Below the pieces are notes generated by a model, which was not told the origin of the DNA, did not search any database, and was given only the letters and a program-made list of their open reading frames with translations. From contig CAZGVV010000014.1 of NCBI GenBank assembly GCA_964529155.1, forward strand, positions 1 through 34,660: 34,660 bases of DNA. The letters are read 5' to 3'. How positions within the stretch are numbered: the first letter of the stretch is position 1; every line of letters starts with the position of its first letter. The translations under genes and the position numbers were made by a program. Below, piece after piece: positions 7,649-15,475 of this stretch. This DNA comes from CAZGVV01 sp964529155 (GTDB lineage Bacteria > Pseudomonadota > Alphaproteobacteria > Rickettsiales > SXRF01).

Positions 7649-8747
7649 ATACAATGAACCACTGTCGGCGCCTGAGCGTATAATCACCTCAGGACAGGCG
7701 ATCAATGAAGCCTTTGCCCTTATCGGGGAGCGCAACAAAGATGTGCTGCTGTTTGCAGAGGGTATTGACGATCCCTCAGCGATGTACGGCACAACTAAAA
7801 ATCTCAGCGGCATTTACGGCAAAGATCGTATCATCGAAATGCCGATTGCTGAAAATGGCTTGTGCGGCGTTGCGATTGGTGCGGCCATGTCTGGTAAGCG
7901 GCCGGTTATTTCATTTCACCGCGTGGAGTTTGCGTTGCTTGCCATGGAGCAGATCGTCAATAACGCAGCAAAAATGCATTATGTCAGCAATGGCTGTCAT
8001 ACCGCGCCCATCGTGCTTCGCCTGGTCATTGGACGCGGCTGGGGGCAGGGGCCGGAGCATTCACAAAGCCTTGAATCCATGTTCTCGTATATTCCTGGCC
8101 TCAAAGTGCTGATGCCCACGTTTCCCGCTGATTATAAAGGCATGCTCATTGCCGCCATTGAGGACAACAATCCCGTGGTGATTATTGAGCACCGCTGGAC
8201 CCATTATGTGAAGGGCCATGTGGATGCGGGCTATTACACCAGTGACATCACCAGGCCCACCCGCCTGAAAACGGGTGCGGATATGACGGTAGTTGCCAGC
8301 TCCTATTCCACGCTTGATGCGCTCAAAGCGTCGGAGGCACTGGCAAAAATTGGCGTAGGCGTTGAGCTGTTTGATCTGCGTGTGACTCGGCCGCTGGTGC
8401 TGGGCGATATTGAGGAATCCGTGAAGAAAACCGGTCGGCTGCTTACCGTTGACACCGGTTATAGAACGCTCGGCATTGGGTCTGAAATTGTAGCAGACAT
8501 CACGGAACGTTGCTTTGCCTCATTGAAATCCGCTCCGGCCAGAATCGGTCTTCCTGACCATCCGACTCCTAGCTCGCGCGGGTATCTGCAAGGGCTGTAC
8601 CCGGATGCAAAAAAGATTATTGCACAAATATGTGCAACTTTGAATATAGCGGAAGAAAAGCAAAAAACAGCGCAGAAAGCGTTGCAGGACATGACGAATG
8701 ACCTGCCCATTGATATTCCAGACCCCGTATTCCAGGGCCCTTTCTAG
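7632..8747 (+). CDS. TPP-dependent dehydrogenase E1 component, beta subunit
   Basis: The 371-residue protein matches the beta subunit of 2-keto-acid dehydrogenase E1 (transketolase-like pyrimidine-binding fold). The cofactor-activating Glu is E74 in MPIAENG. It is followed by the GVAIGAAMSGKRPV segment, an EQIVNNAAKMHY helix and a C-terminal transketolase domain with VELFDLRVTRPL. I chose the ATG at 7632 because GAGG lies 4-8 bases upstream; a longer frame from 7569 would only duplicate the alpha gene's 3' end in another frame. The start overlaps the alpha stop by 17 bp, as expected for coupled translation of an alpha2beta2 enzyme. The C-terminal tail of about 30 residues is Lys/Gln-rich. Comparable E1-like pairs act on sugars in some antibiotic pathways (AviB1/AviB2, avilamycin). 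Confidence 0.88.
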   Translation: MFMQPKYNEPLSAPERIITSGQAINEAFALIGERNKDVLLFAEGIDDPSAMYGTTKNLSGIYGKDRIIEMPIAENGLCGVAIGAAMSGKRPVISFHRVEFALLAMEQIVNNAAKMHYVSNGCHTAPIVLRLVIGRGWGQGPEHSQSLESMFSYIPGLKVLMPTFPADYKGMLIAAIEDNNPVVIIEHRWTHYVKGHVDAGYYTSDITRPTRLKTGADMTVVASSYSTLDALKASEALAKIGVGVELFDLRVTRPLVLGDIEESVKKTGRLLTVDTGYRTLGIGSEIVADITERCFASLKSAPARIGLPDHPTPSSRGYLQGLYPDAKKIIAQICATLNIAEEKQKTAQKALQDMTNDLPIDIPDPVFQGPF

Positions 8748-8772
8748 TTTCATTATATAAGGCGAAATTGTT

Positions 8773-9882
8773 ATGCAAGTACCGTTTATTGATTTGCGGC
8801 AACGTTTTGAAGAAGAAAAAACGGAGTTGATGGCATGCATCGAAAACACGCTGGCTAAAGGCGCGCTGGTGCTTACACCGGAGCTGCGAGAATTTGAGGA
8901 GCAGGTGGAGCAATTCAGCGGTGCAAAGCACTGTGTTGGTCTGAATTCAGGAACCGATGCGCTCATGCTGAGCCTGTGGTCGGCCGGTGTTGGTAAGGGC
9001 GATGAAGTGCTGCATCCGCCTATCTCATTTGTCGCAACAACAGGTTCTATTGTGCATGTGGGGGCCACGCCGGTGTTTGTGGATGTGGGGGATGACGGGC
9101 TCATGGACCCTGCCAAGATCGAAGCAAAGATTACCCCAAAAACCAAAGCGATCATGCCCGTCCATTGGGCGGGGAAAATGTGCGATATGGATGCCATCCT
9201 GAGCATATGTAAAAAACACAACCTTATCCTGCTGGAAGACTCTGCGCAGGCCATGGGCAGCTATTATAAAAATGTGCATGGCGGCCTGTTTGGTGTATCG
9301 GGCTCCATATCCTGTCATCCGCTGAAAAACCTGAATGCTCTGGGTGATGGCGGCCTTTTGCTTACGAATGATGATGAAATTGCCCGCAAAGTGCGCTTGT
9401 ACCGCAACCATGGGCTTGAATCGCGCGATAATGTGGTGATGTATGGGGTCAACAGCCGCCTGGATGTGCTGCATTCCGAAGTGCTGAAAATACGGCTAAA
9501 AAAGCTCAACCATGTCATTGCAGCACGACGCAGGAATGCCAATCTTTACCGTGAGCTCATCACCGCGCCGCAGGTATTTATTCCGTCGGAACGCACAGCC
9601 GAAGGCTATGTGGATTCCTACGTGATGTTTATTCCGCAGGTGGAAAAACGCGATGCGCTGAAAGCGTATCTGCAGGAACATCAGATAGAGTCGCTGGTGT
9701 ATTACGGCACCCCACTGCATATGCATAAAGCAGCCGAAAAGCTCGGTTACAAGAAAGGTGACTTTCCTGTAGCCGAAGCGCAATGTGATAAGGTGCTGGC
9801 ATTGCCGCACCACCAGCATTTGACGCAAGATCAAATTGCCTTTGTCGCCGAGAAAATAAACCAGTTTTACCGCACACACTAA
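8773..9882 (+). CDS. DegT/DnrJ/EryC1/StrS-family sugar aminotransferase (second copy)
   Basis: This 369-residue PLP aminotransferase is a paralogue of the one at 5573. The phosphate-binding motif LNSGTDALMLSL is at 57-68, LLEDSAQAMGSY at 153-164, and the Schiff-base Lys is K185 in HPLKNLNALGDGG. Both copies share the same segments (PVHW near 130, HPLK.LNA.GDGG), yet they differ clearly elsewhere, so the duplication is old or the two were acquired separately. AAGGCG lies about 8 bases before the ATG. It follows E1 beta by 25 bp and precedes the isomerase by 11 bp. It probably aminates a keto intermediate made by the E1 pair or by an SDR of the operon (inference). Confidence 0.9.
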   Translation: MQVPFIDLRQRFEEEKTELMACIENTLAKGALVLTPELREFEEQVEQFSGAKHCVGLNSGTDALMLSLWSAGVGKGDEVLHPPISFVATTGSIVHVGATPVFVDVGDDGLMDPAKIEAKITPKTKAIMPVHWAGKMCDMDAILSICKKHNLILLEDSAQAMGSYYKNVHGGLFGVSGSISCHPLKNLNALGDGGLLLTNDDEIARKVRLYRNHGLESRDNVVMYGVNSRLDVLHSEVLKIRLKKLNHVIAARRRNANLYRELITAPQVFIPSERTAEGYVDSYVMFIPQVEKRDALKAYLQEHQIESLVYYGTPLHMHKAAEKLGYKKGDFPVAEAQCDKVLALPHHQHLTQDQIAFVAEKINQFYRTH

Positions 9883-9893
9883 AGGAGATAGCT

Positions 9894-10514
9894 ATGTCTG
9901 CCGTATTGAAACCTGTAGAGGAAGCGCTACCGTCTTTTGTATCTGAATTTTTTCAGGAAGCTCAGGCAATTTGCCAGAAAATTGATATTGGTAAGGTGGA
10001 TTTGCTGGCGCGTAATCTGGCGGAATTAAAACAACGGCAGGGGCGTTTGTTCATATTAGGGGTGGGCGGAAGTGCGGGTAACGCCAGCCATGCCGTGAAT
10101 GATTTTCGGAAGCTCTGCGAAATTGAAACCTACGCACCAACCGATAACGTTTCGGAACTGACGGCCCGAACGAACGATGAGGGTTGGGAAACGGTCTTTG
10201 CAGGCTGGTTGCGTACCAGCAAACTCACGGCAAAAGACGCGATTTTTATATTTTCGGTAGGCGGCGGAAACGCAGAGAAAAATGTAAGCATGAACCTTGT
10301 GCATTCGATTGATTTTGCTCAATCTGTCGGCGCTAAAGTGTTCGGGATTGTTGGCCGACCGGACGGTTACACACACCAGAAAGCCGATGTGTGCGTGCTT
10401 ATCCCGCAAGCGCATGAGAACCGCGTGACACCGCATTCTGAAGCTTTTCAGGCGGTAGTATGGCATTGCCTGGTCTCGCATCCGGTATTGCAACAACATA
10501 AAACCAAATGGTAG
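9894..10514 (+). CDS. SIS-domain phosphosugar isomerase (GmhA-like)
   Basis: The 206-residue protein has a sugar isomerase (SIS) domain. GVGGSAGNASHAVNDFRK near residues 56-73 is the phosphate-binding loop, and SVGGGNAEKNVSMNL near 122-136 is the second conserved loop. GmhA converts sedoheptulose 7-phosphate to D-glycero-D-manno-heptose 7-phosphate, the first step of NDP-heptose synthesis. The phosphatase and kinase/nucleotidyltransferase of the same pathway lie downstream, which supports a GmhA-like ketose-to-aldose role. A strong AAAGGAGA site precedes the ATG. Its stop overlaps the phosphatase start by 7 bp. The protein is slightly longer than E. coli GmhA (192). Confidence 0.85.
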   Translation: MSAVLKPVEEALPSFVSEFFQEAQAICQKIDIGKVDLLARNLAELKQRQGRLFILGVGGSAGNASHAVNDFRKLCEIETYAPTDNVSELTARTNDEGWETVFAGWLRTSKLTAKDAIFIFSVGGGNAEKNVSMNLVHSIDFAQSVGAKVFGIVGRPDGYTHQKADVCVLIPQAHENRVTPHSEAFQAVVWHCLVSHPVLQQHKTKW

Positions 10515-11044
10515 ATGCGCGGTACAAGGCTGTTTTCCTGGATCGCGATGGAGTAATTAATCGCTCAAAGGTTATAGATGGCAAGGCTTACGCGCCCAGA
10601 GCGTTGTCTGAATTTGAGCTGCTGCCGGGTGTGAAAGAAGCCTGTGACGCATTGGTAAAGGCGGATTTTCTGCTGTTTGTTGTCACGAACCAGCCGGATA
10701 TTGGAAATGGCTTGGTTTCACGCGAAATAGTTGAGCAAATGCACCACACAGTGCTTGCCGCGTTACCGATCACAAAAATTTATACCTGCCCACATACGCA
10801 GCAAGAAGGCTGCGCATGCCGAAAACCCAAACCAGGGATGTTACTGGCCGCCCAGCAGGAATTTGCGCTGGATATGGCGCAATCTTTTATGGTCGGTGAC
10901 CGGTATAGTGATGTATGTGCAGCAATTGCCGCCGGTTGTGAGCCGGTATTTATTGATTATCATTATGTTGAAACTCCTGATTTTAATGTTAATATCCGAA
11001 CAGAAAATTTGCAGCAGGCCAGTTTCTGTATTTTACAAAGGTAG
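10508..11044 (+). CDS. HAD-family heptose bisphosphate phosphatase (GmhB-like)
   Basis: The 178-residue HAD phosphatase matches the histidinol-phosphatase/GmhB group. Nucleophile and acid are D12 and D14 in FLDRDGVIN. Motif II is VVTNQ near 58-62, and motif III/IV is KPKPGML plus GDRYSD near 130-135. The zinc-binding quartet CPH...CAC (C94, H96, C102, C104) is intact. GmhB removes the C7 phosphate from heptose 1,7-bisphosphate before nucleotidyl transfer. The start overlaps the isomerase gene by 7 bp and the stop lies 5 bp before the transaldolase start, so it is translationally coupled in the heptose-like block. Confidence 0.9.
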   Translation: MVDARYKAVFLDRDGVINRSKVIDGKAYAPRALSEFELLPGVKEACDALVKADFLLFVVTNQPDIGNGLVSREIVEQMHHTVLAALPITKIYTCPHTQQEGCACRKPKPGMLLAAQQEFALDMAQSFMVGDRYSDVCAAIAAGCEPVFIDYHYVETPDFNVNIRTENLQQASFCILQR

Positions 11045-11049
11045 TTATT

Positions 11050-11799
11050 ATGACGGATATACATGCACTTAATGTTCACATCTACGCAGATGGTGCTGAT
11101 CTGGAGAGCATACGCAAAAGCAAGCAGAATCCATTGATCAAAGGCTTCACCACCAACCCGACGCTTATGCGTCAGGCCGGGGTGACCGATTATGAGGCGT
11201 TTGCTAAAGCAGCGCTGGAAATTGTAGGCGGTGCACCACTGTCACTTGAAGTATTTTCCGATGATTTTGCTGAAATGCAGTGGCAGGCCAGAAAAATTGC
11301 GCGTTGGGGTGCAAATGTGAGTGTCAAGATTCCCGTGACCAACACGAAAGGGGAAAGTGCCGCGCCCCTGATCAAAACACTGTCGGATGATGGGATTGCA
11401 TGCAATATTACCGCCATTCTGACGCTTAACCAGGTGCGCGAAGTTACTGAAGCCCTTCACCCGGACTCAGACGCGATTATCTCTGTATTCGCCGGACGCA
11501 TTGCCGACACGGGAATTGACCCCATGCCACTCATGCGTGAAGCCGTAGTTATTGCGCAGAGCAAGCCGAAATCCAAGTTGCTGTGGGCTAGCCCACGCGA
11601 GGCCCTGAACATTGTGCAGGCGGATCAGGCGGGGTGCCATATCATCACCGTTACGCCGGATCTTTTGAAAAAAGCCGGTTTGTTTGGCAAAGATTTGAAT
11701 CAATTTTCGCGGGAAACCGTGCAGATGTTTTACAATGACGCTCTTGCATCAGGGTATGATTTATCCGACGTGCCTGCTCCTAAAAAACAATATGCCTAA
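11050..11799 (+). CDS. Transaldolase-family protein
   Basis: The 249-residue protein has the short transaldolase (TalC/FSA-like) barrel. GFTTNPTLM at 32-40 is the family signature, the Schiff-base Lys is K93 in VSVKIPVT, and NITAILT and SVFAGRI follow in the expected order. Transaldolases move a dihydroxyacetone unit between sugar phosphates, or make and break such aldols. Beside GmhA- and GmhB-like enzymes, it could supply sedoheptulose 7-phosphate or a related ketose phosphate (inference). It starts 5 bp after the phosphatase gene. A housekeeping pentose-phosphate role cannot be excluded, but the operon position argues for a dedicated one. Confidence 0.85.
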   Translation: MTDIHALNVHIYADGADLESIRKSKQNPLIKGFTTNPTLMRQAGVTDYEAFAKAALEIVGGAPLSLEVFSDDFAEMQWQARKIARWGANVSVKIPVTNTKGESAAPLIKTLSDDGIACNITAILTLNQVREVTEALHPDSDAIISVFAGRIADTGIDPMPLMREAVVIAQSKPKSKLLWASPREALNIVQADQAGCHIITVTPDLLKKAGLFGKDLNQFSRETVQMFYNDALASGYDLSDVPAPKKQYA

Positions 11800-11840
11800 A
11801 TTTTGCAATAATCTGTAACGATAAGAATCGAGTAAAGAAC

Positions 11841-12848
11841 ATGGAAAAGAAAAACATATTTATCACCGGCGGAGCAGGCTATTGCGGTAGCAGGCTTGTG
11901 CCGCAACTGCTTGATGCAGGGCACAAAGTAACCGTCTATGACGTGTTATATTTTGGCAGCGATTTTTTGCCTACTGACCACCCTAACCTCAAGGTGATCC
12001 AGGGCGATATTCGCGATGCACAGCGGTTGGAAGCAGAATGCGCCGGGCATGAAATTTTCATAAGTCTTGCCTGTATTTCCAATGATGCCAGCTTTGAGCT
12101 GGACGAAGCGCTCTCCACCAGCGTGAACATGGATGCATTTGAGCCGATGGTGCTGGCCGCGAAAAAAGCAGGCATTTCCCGCTTTATCTACGCCTCTTCC
12201 AGCTCCGTGTATGGGGTGTCTGATCAGCCCGATGTTACCGAAGACCACCCGCTGGTGCCGCTCACGCTGTATAATAAATACAAGGGATTATGCGAGCCCC
12301 TGCTCAAAAAACATACGGATGACACATTCGTCGGCGTCATTTTCCGCCCTGCCACGGTGTGTGGATATGCCCCGCGCCTGAGGCTGGATCTTTCCGTTAA
12401 TATTCTTACTAATCATGCGGTGATGAATAATAAAATCACGGTGTTCGGTGGTAGTCAGTTGCGCCCGAACCTGCATATCCAGGACTATTGCGATGTGGTA
12501 AAGCTGCTGATGGAAGCTCCTGCTGCCAAGGTTGCTAATGAAACCTTCAATGTCGGCAACCAGAATATGTCGATCATGGATATCGCTAAGCTGGTGAAGC
12601 AAGTGGTAGAGAAAGAATTTCCTGAGAAAAAAGATCTGCAGATCGTGACAACGCCAAGCGATGATCTGCGTTCCTACCACATCAACTCAGATAAGATAAA
12701 AAATGCACTGGGTTTTGTGCCGAAGCGAACCGTGGAAGATGCGATTCGTGATCTCTGCGCAGCCTTTAAGCAAGGCCTGATTCCTATGAGCTTTGAAGAT
12801 GACCGTTATTTTAACGTGAAGCGCCTCAAGCGGATTAATGCCGCATGA
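11841..12848 (+). CDS. NAD-dependent sugar epimerase/dehydratase (extended SDR, first)
   Basis: The 335-residue extended short-chain dehydrogenase/reductase has the nucleotide motif GGAGYCG at 10-16, the catalytic Ser region ASSSSVYG at 118-125 and the Tyr-Lys pair Y144/K148 in YNKYK. The motif resembles the UDP-glucose 4-epimerase and sugar-nucleotide reductase groups, which act on NDP-sugars with bound NAD(P). It follows the transaldolase after 41 bp and overlaps the next SDR by 4 bp (ATGA), so the two SDRs are translated together. It probably epimerises, reduces or dehydrates the NDP-sugar made by the operon. The exact reaction is not readable from sequence. Confidence 0.88.
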   Translation: MEKKNIFITGGAGYCGSRLVPQLLDAGHKVTVYDVLYFGSDFLPTDHPNLKVIQGDIRDAQRLEAECAGHEIFISLACISNDASFELDEALSTSVNMDAFEPMVLAAKKAGISRFIYASSSSVYGVSDQPDVTEDHPLVPLTLYNKYKGLCEPLLKKHTDDTFVGVIFRPATVCGYAPRLRLDLSVNILTNHAVMNNKITVFGGSQLRPNLHIQDYCDVVKLLMEAPAAKVANETFNVGNQNMSIMDIAKLVKQVVEKEFPEKKDLQIVTTPSDDLRSYHINSDKIKNALGFVPKRTVEDAIRDLCAAFKQGLIPMSFEDDRYFNVKRLKRINAA

Positions 12849-13831
12849 TTAGCATAGTCACGGGCGGCGCGGGGTTTATTGGTAGTCACCTTGTGGATTT
12901 ATTGTTGGAGCGCGGCCATGAGGTGCGCGTTATCGATAATCTCTCAGGCGGGCATAAATCGAATCTGGAGCAGCACGCCTCTAACAAAAAACTCCGCTGT
13001 GAATGGCTAGACATTAACACGCTTGCCCCTGATAGCGCTATTTTCGAAGGTGCTAGCTATTGTTTTCATCTGGCAGGGATTGGCGATATTGTTCCCTCAA
13101 TTGAACACCCCATTCAATACATGCAAACCAACGTTCAGGGCACGGTGCGGGTGTTAGAAGCCGCACGCCATGCCAATGTCAAAAAATTCGTCTATGCCTC
13201 TTCTTCCTCCTGCTACGGGCTGGCAGATACGCCGACCAATGAGCATCACCCGATCCGCCCGCAATACCCATATGCGCTGTCGAAATATTTGGGCGAGCAG
13301 GCGGTGTTTCATTGGGGGCAGGTCTACCGTCTTCCGGTCAATGCGGTCTGTATTTTTAACGCCTACGGCACGCGTGTAAGGACCACGGGTGTCTATGGGG
13401 CAGTTTTTGGCGTGTTTCTGAAGCAAAAGCTCGCGGGTAAACCCTTCACCGTGGTAGGGGATGGCACGCAGTCGCGTGATTTTATCTATGTTACTGATGT
13501 AGCAAAAGCTTTTTTGGCTGCAGCCGAAGCAGGCCAGTGTGGCGAGCGCTTTAATATCGGCGCAGGAAATCCTCAAAGCATTAACTATCTGGTTGAATTA
13601 TTGGGTGGCAATGTGCAGTATGTGCCCAAGCGCCCGGGCGAACCCGATGTTACTTTTGCGGATATTACCAAAAGCAAAAATATGTTGGGCTGGGTGCCCG
13701 AGATACCGTTTGAAGACGGTGTCAAAAAAATGCTGGCGGATATTGAGCGGTGGAAGAATGCTCCTTTGTGGGATCCAGAAACGATCTCTAAGGCTACTGA
13801 AACCTGGTTTAAATATCTCAAAAGTGCCTAG
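12845..13831 (+). CDS. NAD-dependent sugar epimerase (UDP-glucose 4-epimerase-like SDR, second)
   Basis: The 328-residue extended SDR has GGAGFIG at 7-13, the Asp that binds the NAD ribose in VIDNLSGG at 29-36, ASSSSCYG at 118-125 and the catalytic Y143/K147 in YALSK. It is closest in feel to the WbpP/GalE/RmlB-type epimerases, with FNIGAG and RPGEPDVTFAD in the C-terminal substrate domain. Its ATG lies inside the stop of the first SDR (ATGA overlap). It is 24 bp upstream of the nucleotidyltransferase-kinase gene, so it plausibly works on the product of that enzyme. Confidence 0.9.
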   Translation: MISIVTGGAGFIGSHLVDLLLERGHEVRVIDNLSGGHKSNLEQHASNKKLRCEWLDINTLAPDSAIFEGASYCFHLAGIGDIVPSIEHPIQYMQTNVQGTVRVLEAARHANVKKFVYASSSSCYGLADTPTNEHHPIRPQYPYALSKYLGEQAVFHWGQVYRLPVNAVCIFNAYGTRVRTTGVYGAVFGVFLKQKLAGKPFTVVGDGTQSRDFIYVTDVAKAFLAAAEAGQCGERFNIGAGNPQSINYLVELLGGNVQYVPKRPGEPDVTFADITKSKNMLGWVPEIPFEDGVKKMLADIERWKNAPLWDPETISKATETWFKYLKSA

Positions 13832-13855
13832 ACACTATTAAAAAAGGTTTTTGCC

Positions 13856-15466
13856 ATGTCGGATGAATTGCATAGGAATTATCGGCACAAGATTCAAACC
13901 ACGGATGAGTTGCTGGCGTGTATTGGTGAATTTCCGCGTCAAAAGAAAGTCATCATCTGCCACGGCTGCTTTGATGTGGTTCATCCCGGGCATATCCGCC
14001 ATTTGGCCTATGCAAAATCCAAGGCTGACATTCTGGTGGTCAGCCTCACGAGCGACAAACATATTACCAAGGGTACGTACCGGCCCCATGTGCCGGAAAA
14101 TCTGCGTGCGCTAAGTCTTGCGGCCTTTGATATGGTGGATTATGTGGTCATAGACCAGAACCCAACGCCGCTGGAAAGTATCGCAAAAATAAAACCGGAT
14201 TTCTTTGCTAAAGGGTTTGAATATTCTGACAATATGCCCAAAGCGACACAGGATGAGATGAGCGCCTTGGAAACCTACGGTGGCGAGATGATTTTTACGC
14301 CAGGCGACGTTGTATATTCTTCAACAAAGTTTCTAAATACGCATTTGCCTTCGCTGCAGATTGAGAAGCTGTTAAGCCTGATGTCGCAGTTTAGCATTAA
14401 TTTTGACGTGCTGCGTCAGACCCTGAAGAAGCTTTCCGGGTTCAAAGTGCATGTGGTCGGTGATACCATTATCGATACCTATACCCGCACTAATTTAATT
14501 GGCGGTAATACCAAAACCCCTACGTTCAGTGTGCTCTATGACGGGCATGATGATTACGTTGGCGGGGCAGGAATTGTAGCGCAACACATGAAAGCGGCGG
14601 GTGCGGAAGTGACATTTACCACGGTGCTTGGGAATGATCTTCTGGGAAAATTCACGCTGGATACGCTGCGTGATAGCGGCATTAAGGTGGGCGCCGTTAT
14701 TGACCCCAACCGCCCGACTACGCACAAAAATGCTATCATTGCGGGTGGCTACCGGTTGCTTAAAATCGACACACTGGATAATACCCCTATTTCCTCTAAG
14801 ATCGCCGAACAGATCGAAGAAAAGATCGTATCTGAGAAAGCAGATTGCGTTGTATTCAGCGATTTCCGCCATGGTATTTTTAACAAAGTAACCATTCCAA
14901 AACTAGCCGCAGCGATTCCCGAAAACGTTTTCAAGGTCGCCGATAGCCAGGTGGCATCGCGCTGGGGGAATATCACTGAGTTTCAGGGATTTGATCTGGT
15001 AACGCCGAATGAACGCGAGGCGCGTTTTGCGCTGGCTGATCAGGACTCCAATATCGGTCAGCTAGCGATCTTGGTAAAAGAAAAAACCGAATGCGCAAGC
15101 GTGATATTGAAACTTGGCTCACGCGGTATATTTTTCCTGAATGATGATTTTTACCATTCTGTCGATAGCTTCGCCAATGAGGTAAAAGATGCTGTAGGGT
15201 CAGGGGATGCGTTGCTTGCCTATGCTACGCTTACCATGTTGGCATCCGGATCGCTGGCGCAGGCATGTATCCTGGGCTCTATCGCCGCCGCCTGTGAATG
15301 CGAATATGATGGCAATATCCCCATCCGCCCCAAGGACGTGCTGGAGAAGCTGCGTCACATTGAACAGCTGGCATATTATGAGAATAAGTCAGATGCTTCA
15401 GAAGAGGCACCCGGTAGCGGTTTCTTCAAGCAGTGTGTTCCCGGCAAAAAAACCGCCATTGCATAA
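13856..15466 (+). CDS. Fused nucleotidyltransferase-PfkB sugar kinase (reversed HldE order)
   Basis: The 536-residue protein has two domains. Residues about 30-160 are a cytidylyltransferase-like nucleotidyltransferase with HGCFDVVHPGH at 36-46, including the HxGH-type motif HPGH at 43-46. Residues about 195-510 are a PfkB/ribokinase kinase with VVGDTIIDTY near 200-209, YVGGAGIVAQH near 234-244, NEREA at 385-389 and the anion-hole and catalytic-base motif AVGSGDALLA at 446-455. E. coli HldE carries the same two activities in the opposite order, kinase first. Such enzymes phosphorylate the anomeric carbon of heptose 7-phosphate and later add the nucleotide. With the GmhA- and GmhB-like genes upstream, the complete NDP-heptose route is in one operon. 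Sugar and nucleotide specificity are unknown. Confidence 0.9.
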   Translation: MSDELHRNYRHKIQTTDELLACIGEFPRQKKVIICHGCFDVVHPGHIRHLAYAKSKADILVVSLTSDKHITKGTYRPHVPENLRALSLAAFDMVDYVVIDQNPTPLESIAKIKPDFFAKGFEYSDNMPKATQDEMSALETYGGEMIFTPGDVVYSSTKFLNTHLPSLQIEKLLSLMSQFSINFDVLRQTLKKLSGFKVHVVGDTIIDTYTRTNLIGGNTKTPTFSVLYDGHDDYVGGAGIVAQHMKAAGAEVTFTTVLGNDLLGKFTLDTLRDSGIKVGAVIDPNRPTTHKNAIIAGGYRLLKIDTLDNTPISSKIAEQIEEKIVSEKADCVVFSDFRHGIFNKVTIPKLAAAIPENVFKVADSQVASRWGNITEFQGFDLVTPNEREARFALADQDSNIGQLAILVKEKTECASVILKLGSRGIFFLNDDFYHSVDSFANEVKDAVGSGDALLAYATLTMLASGSLAQACILGSIAAACECEYDGNIPIRPKDVLEKLRHIEQLAYYENKSDASEEAPGSGFFKQCVPGKKTAIA

Positions 15467-15475
15467 CGCGTATTT

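Noticed and set aside
8520..9254. Long minus-strand frame (244 codons) opposite the E1 beta and second aminotransferase genes
   Set aside because: Both sense genes have clear family motifs; the antisense product is Ser/Cys-rich with no pattern.
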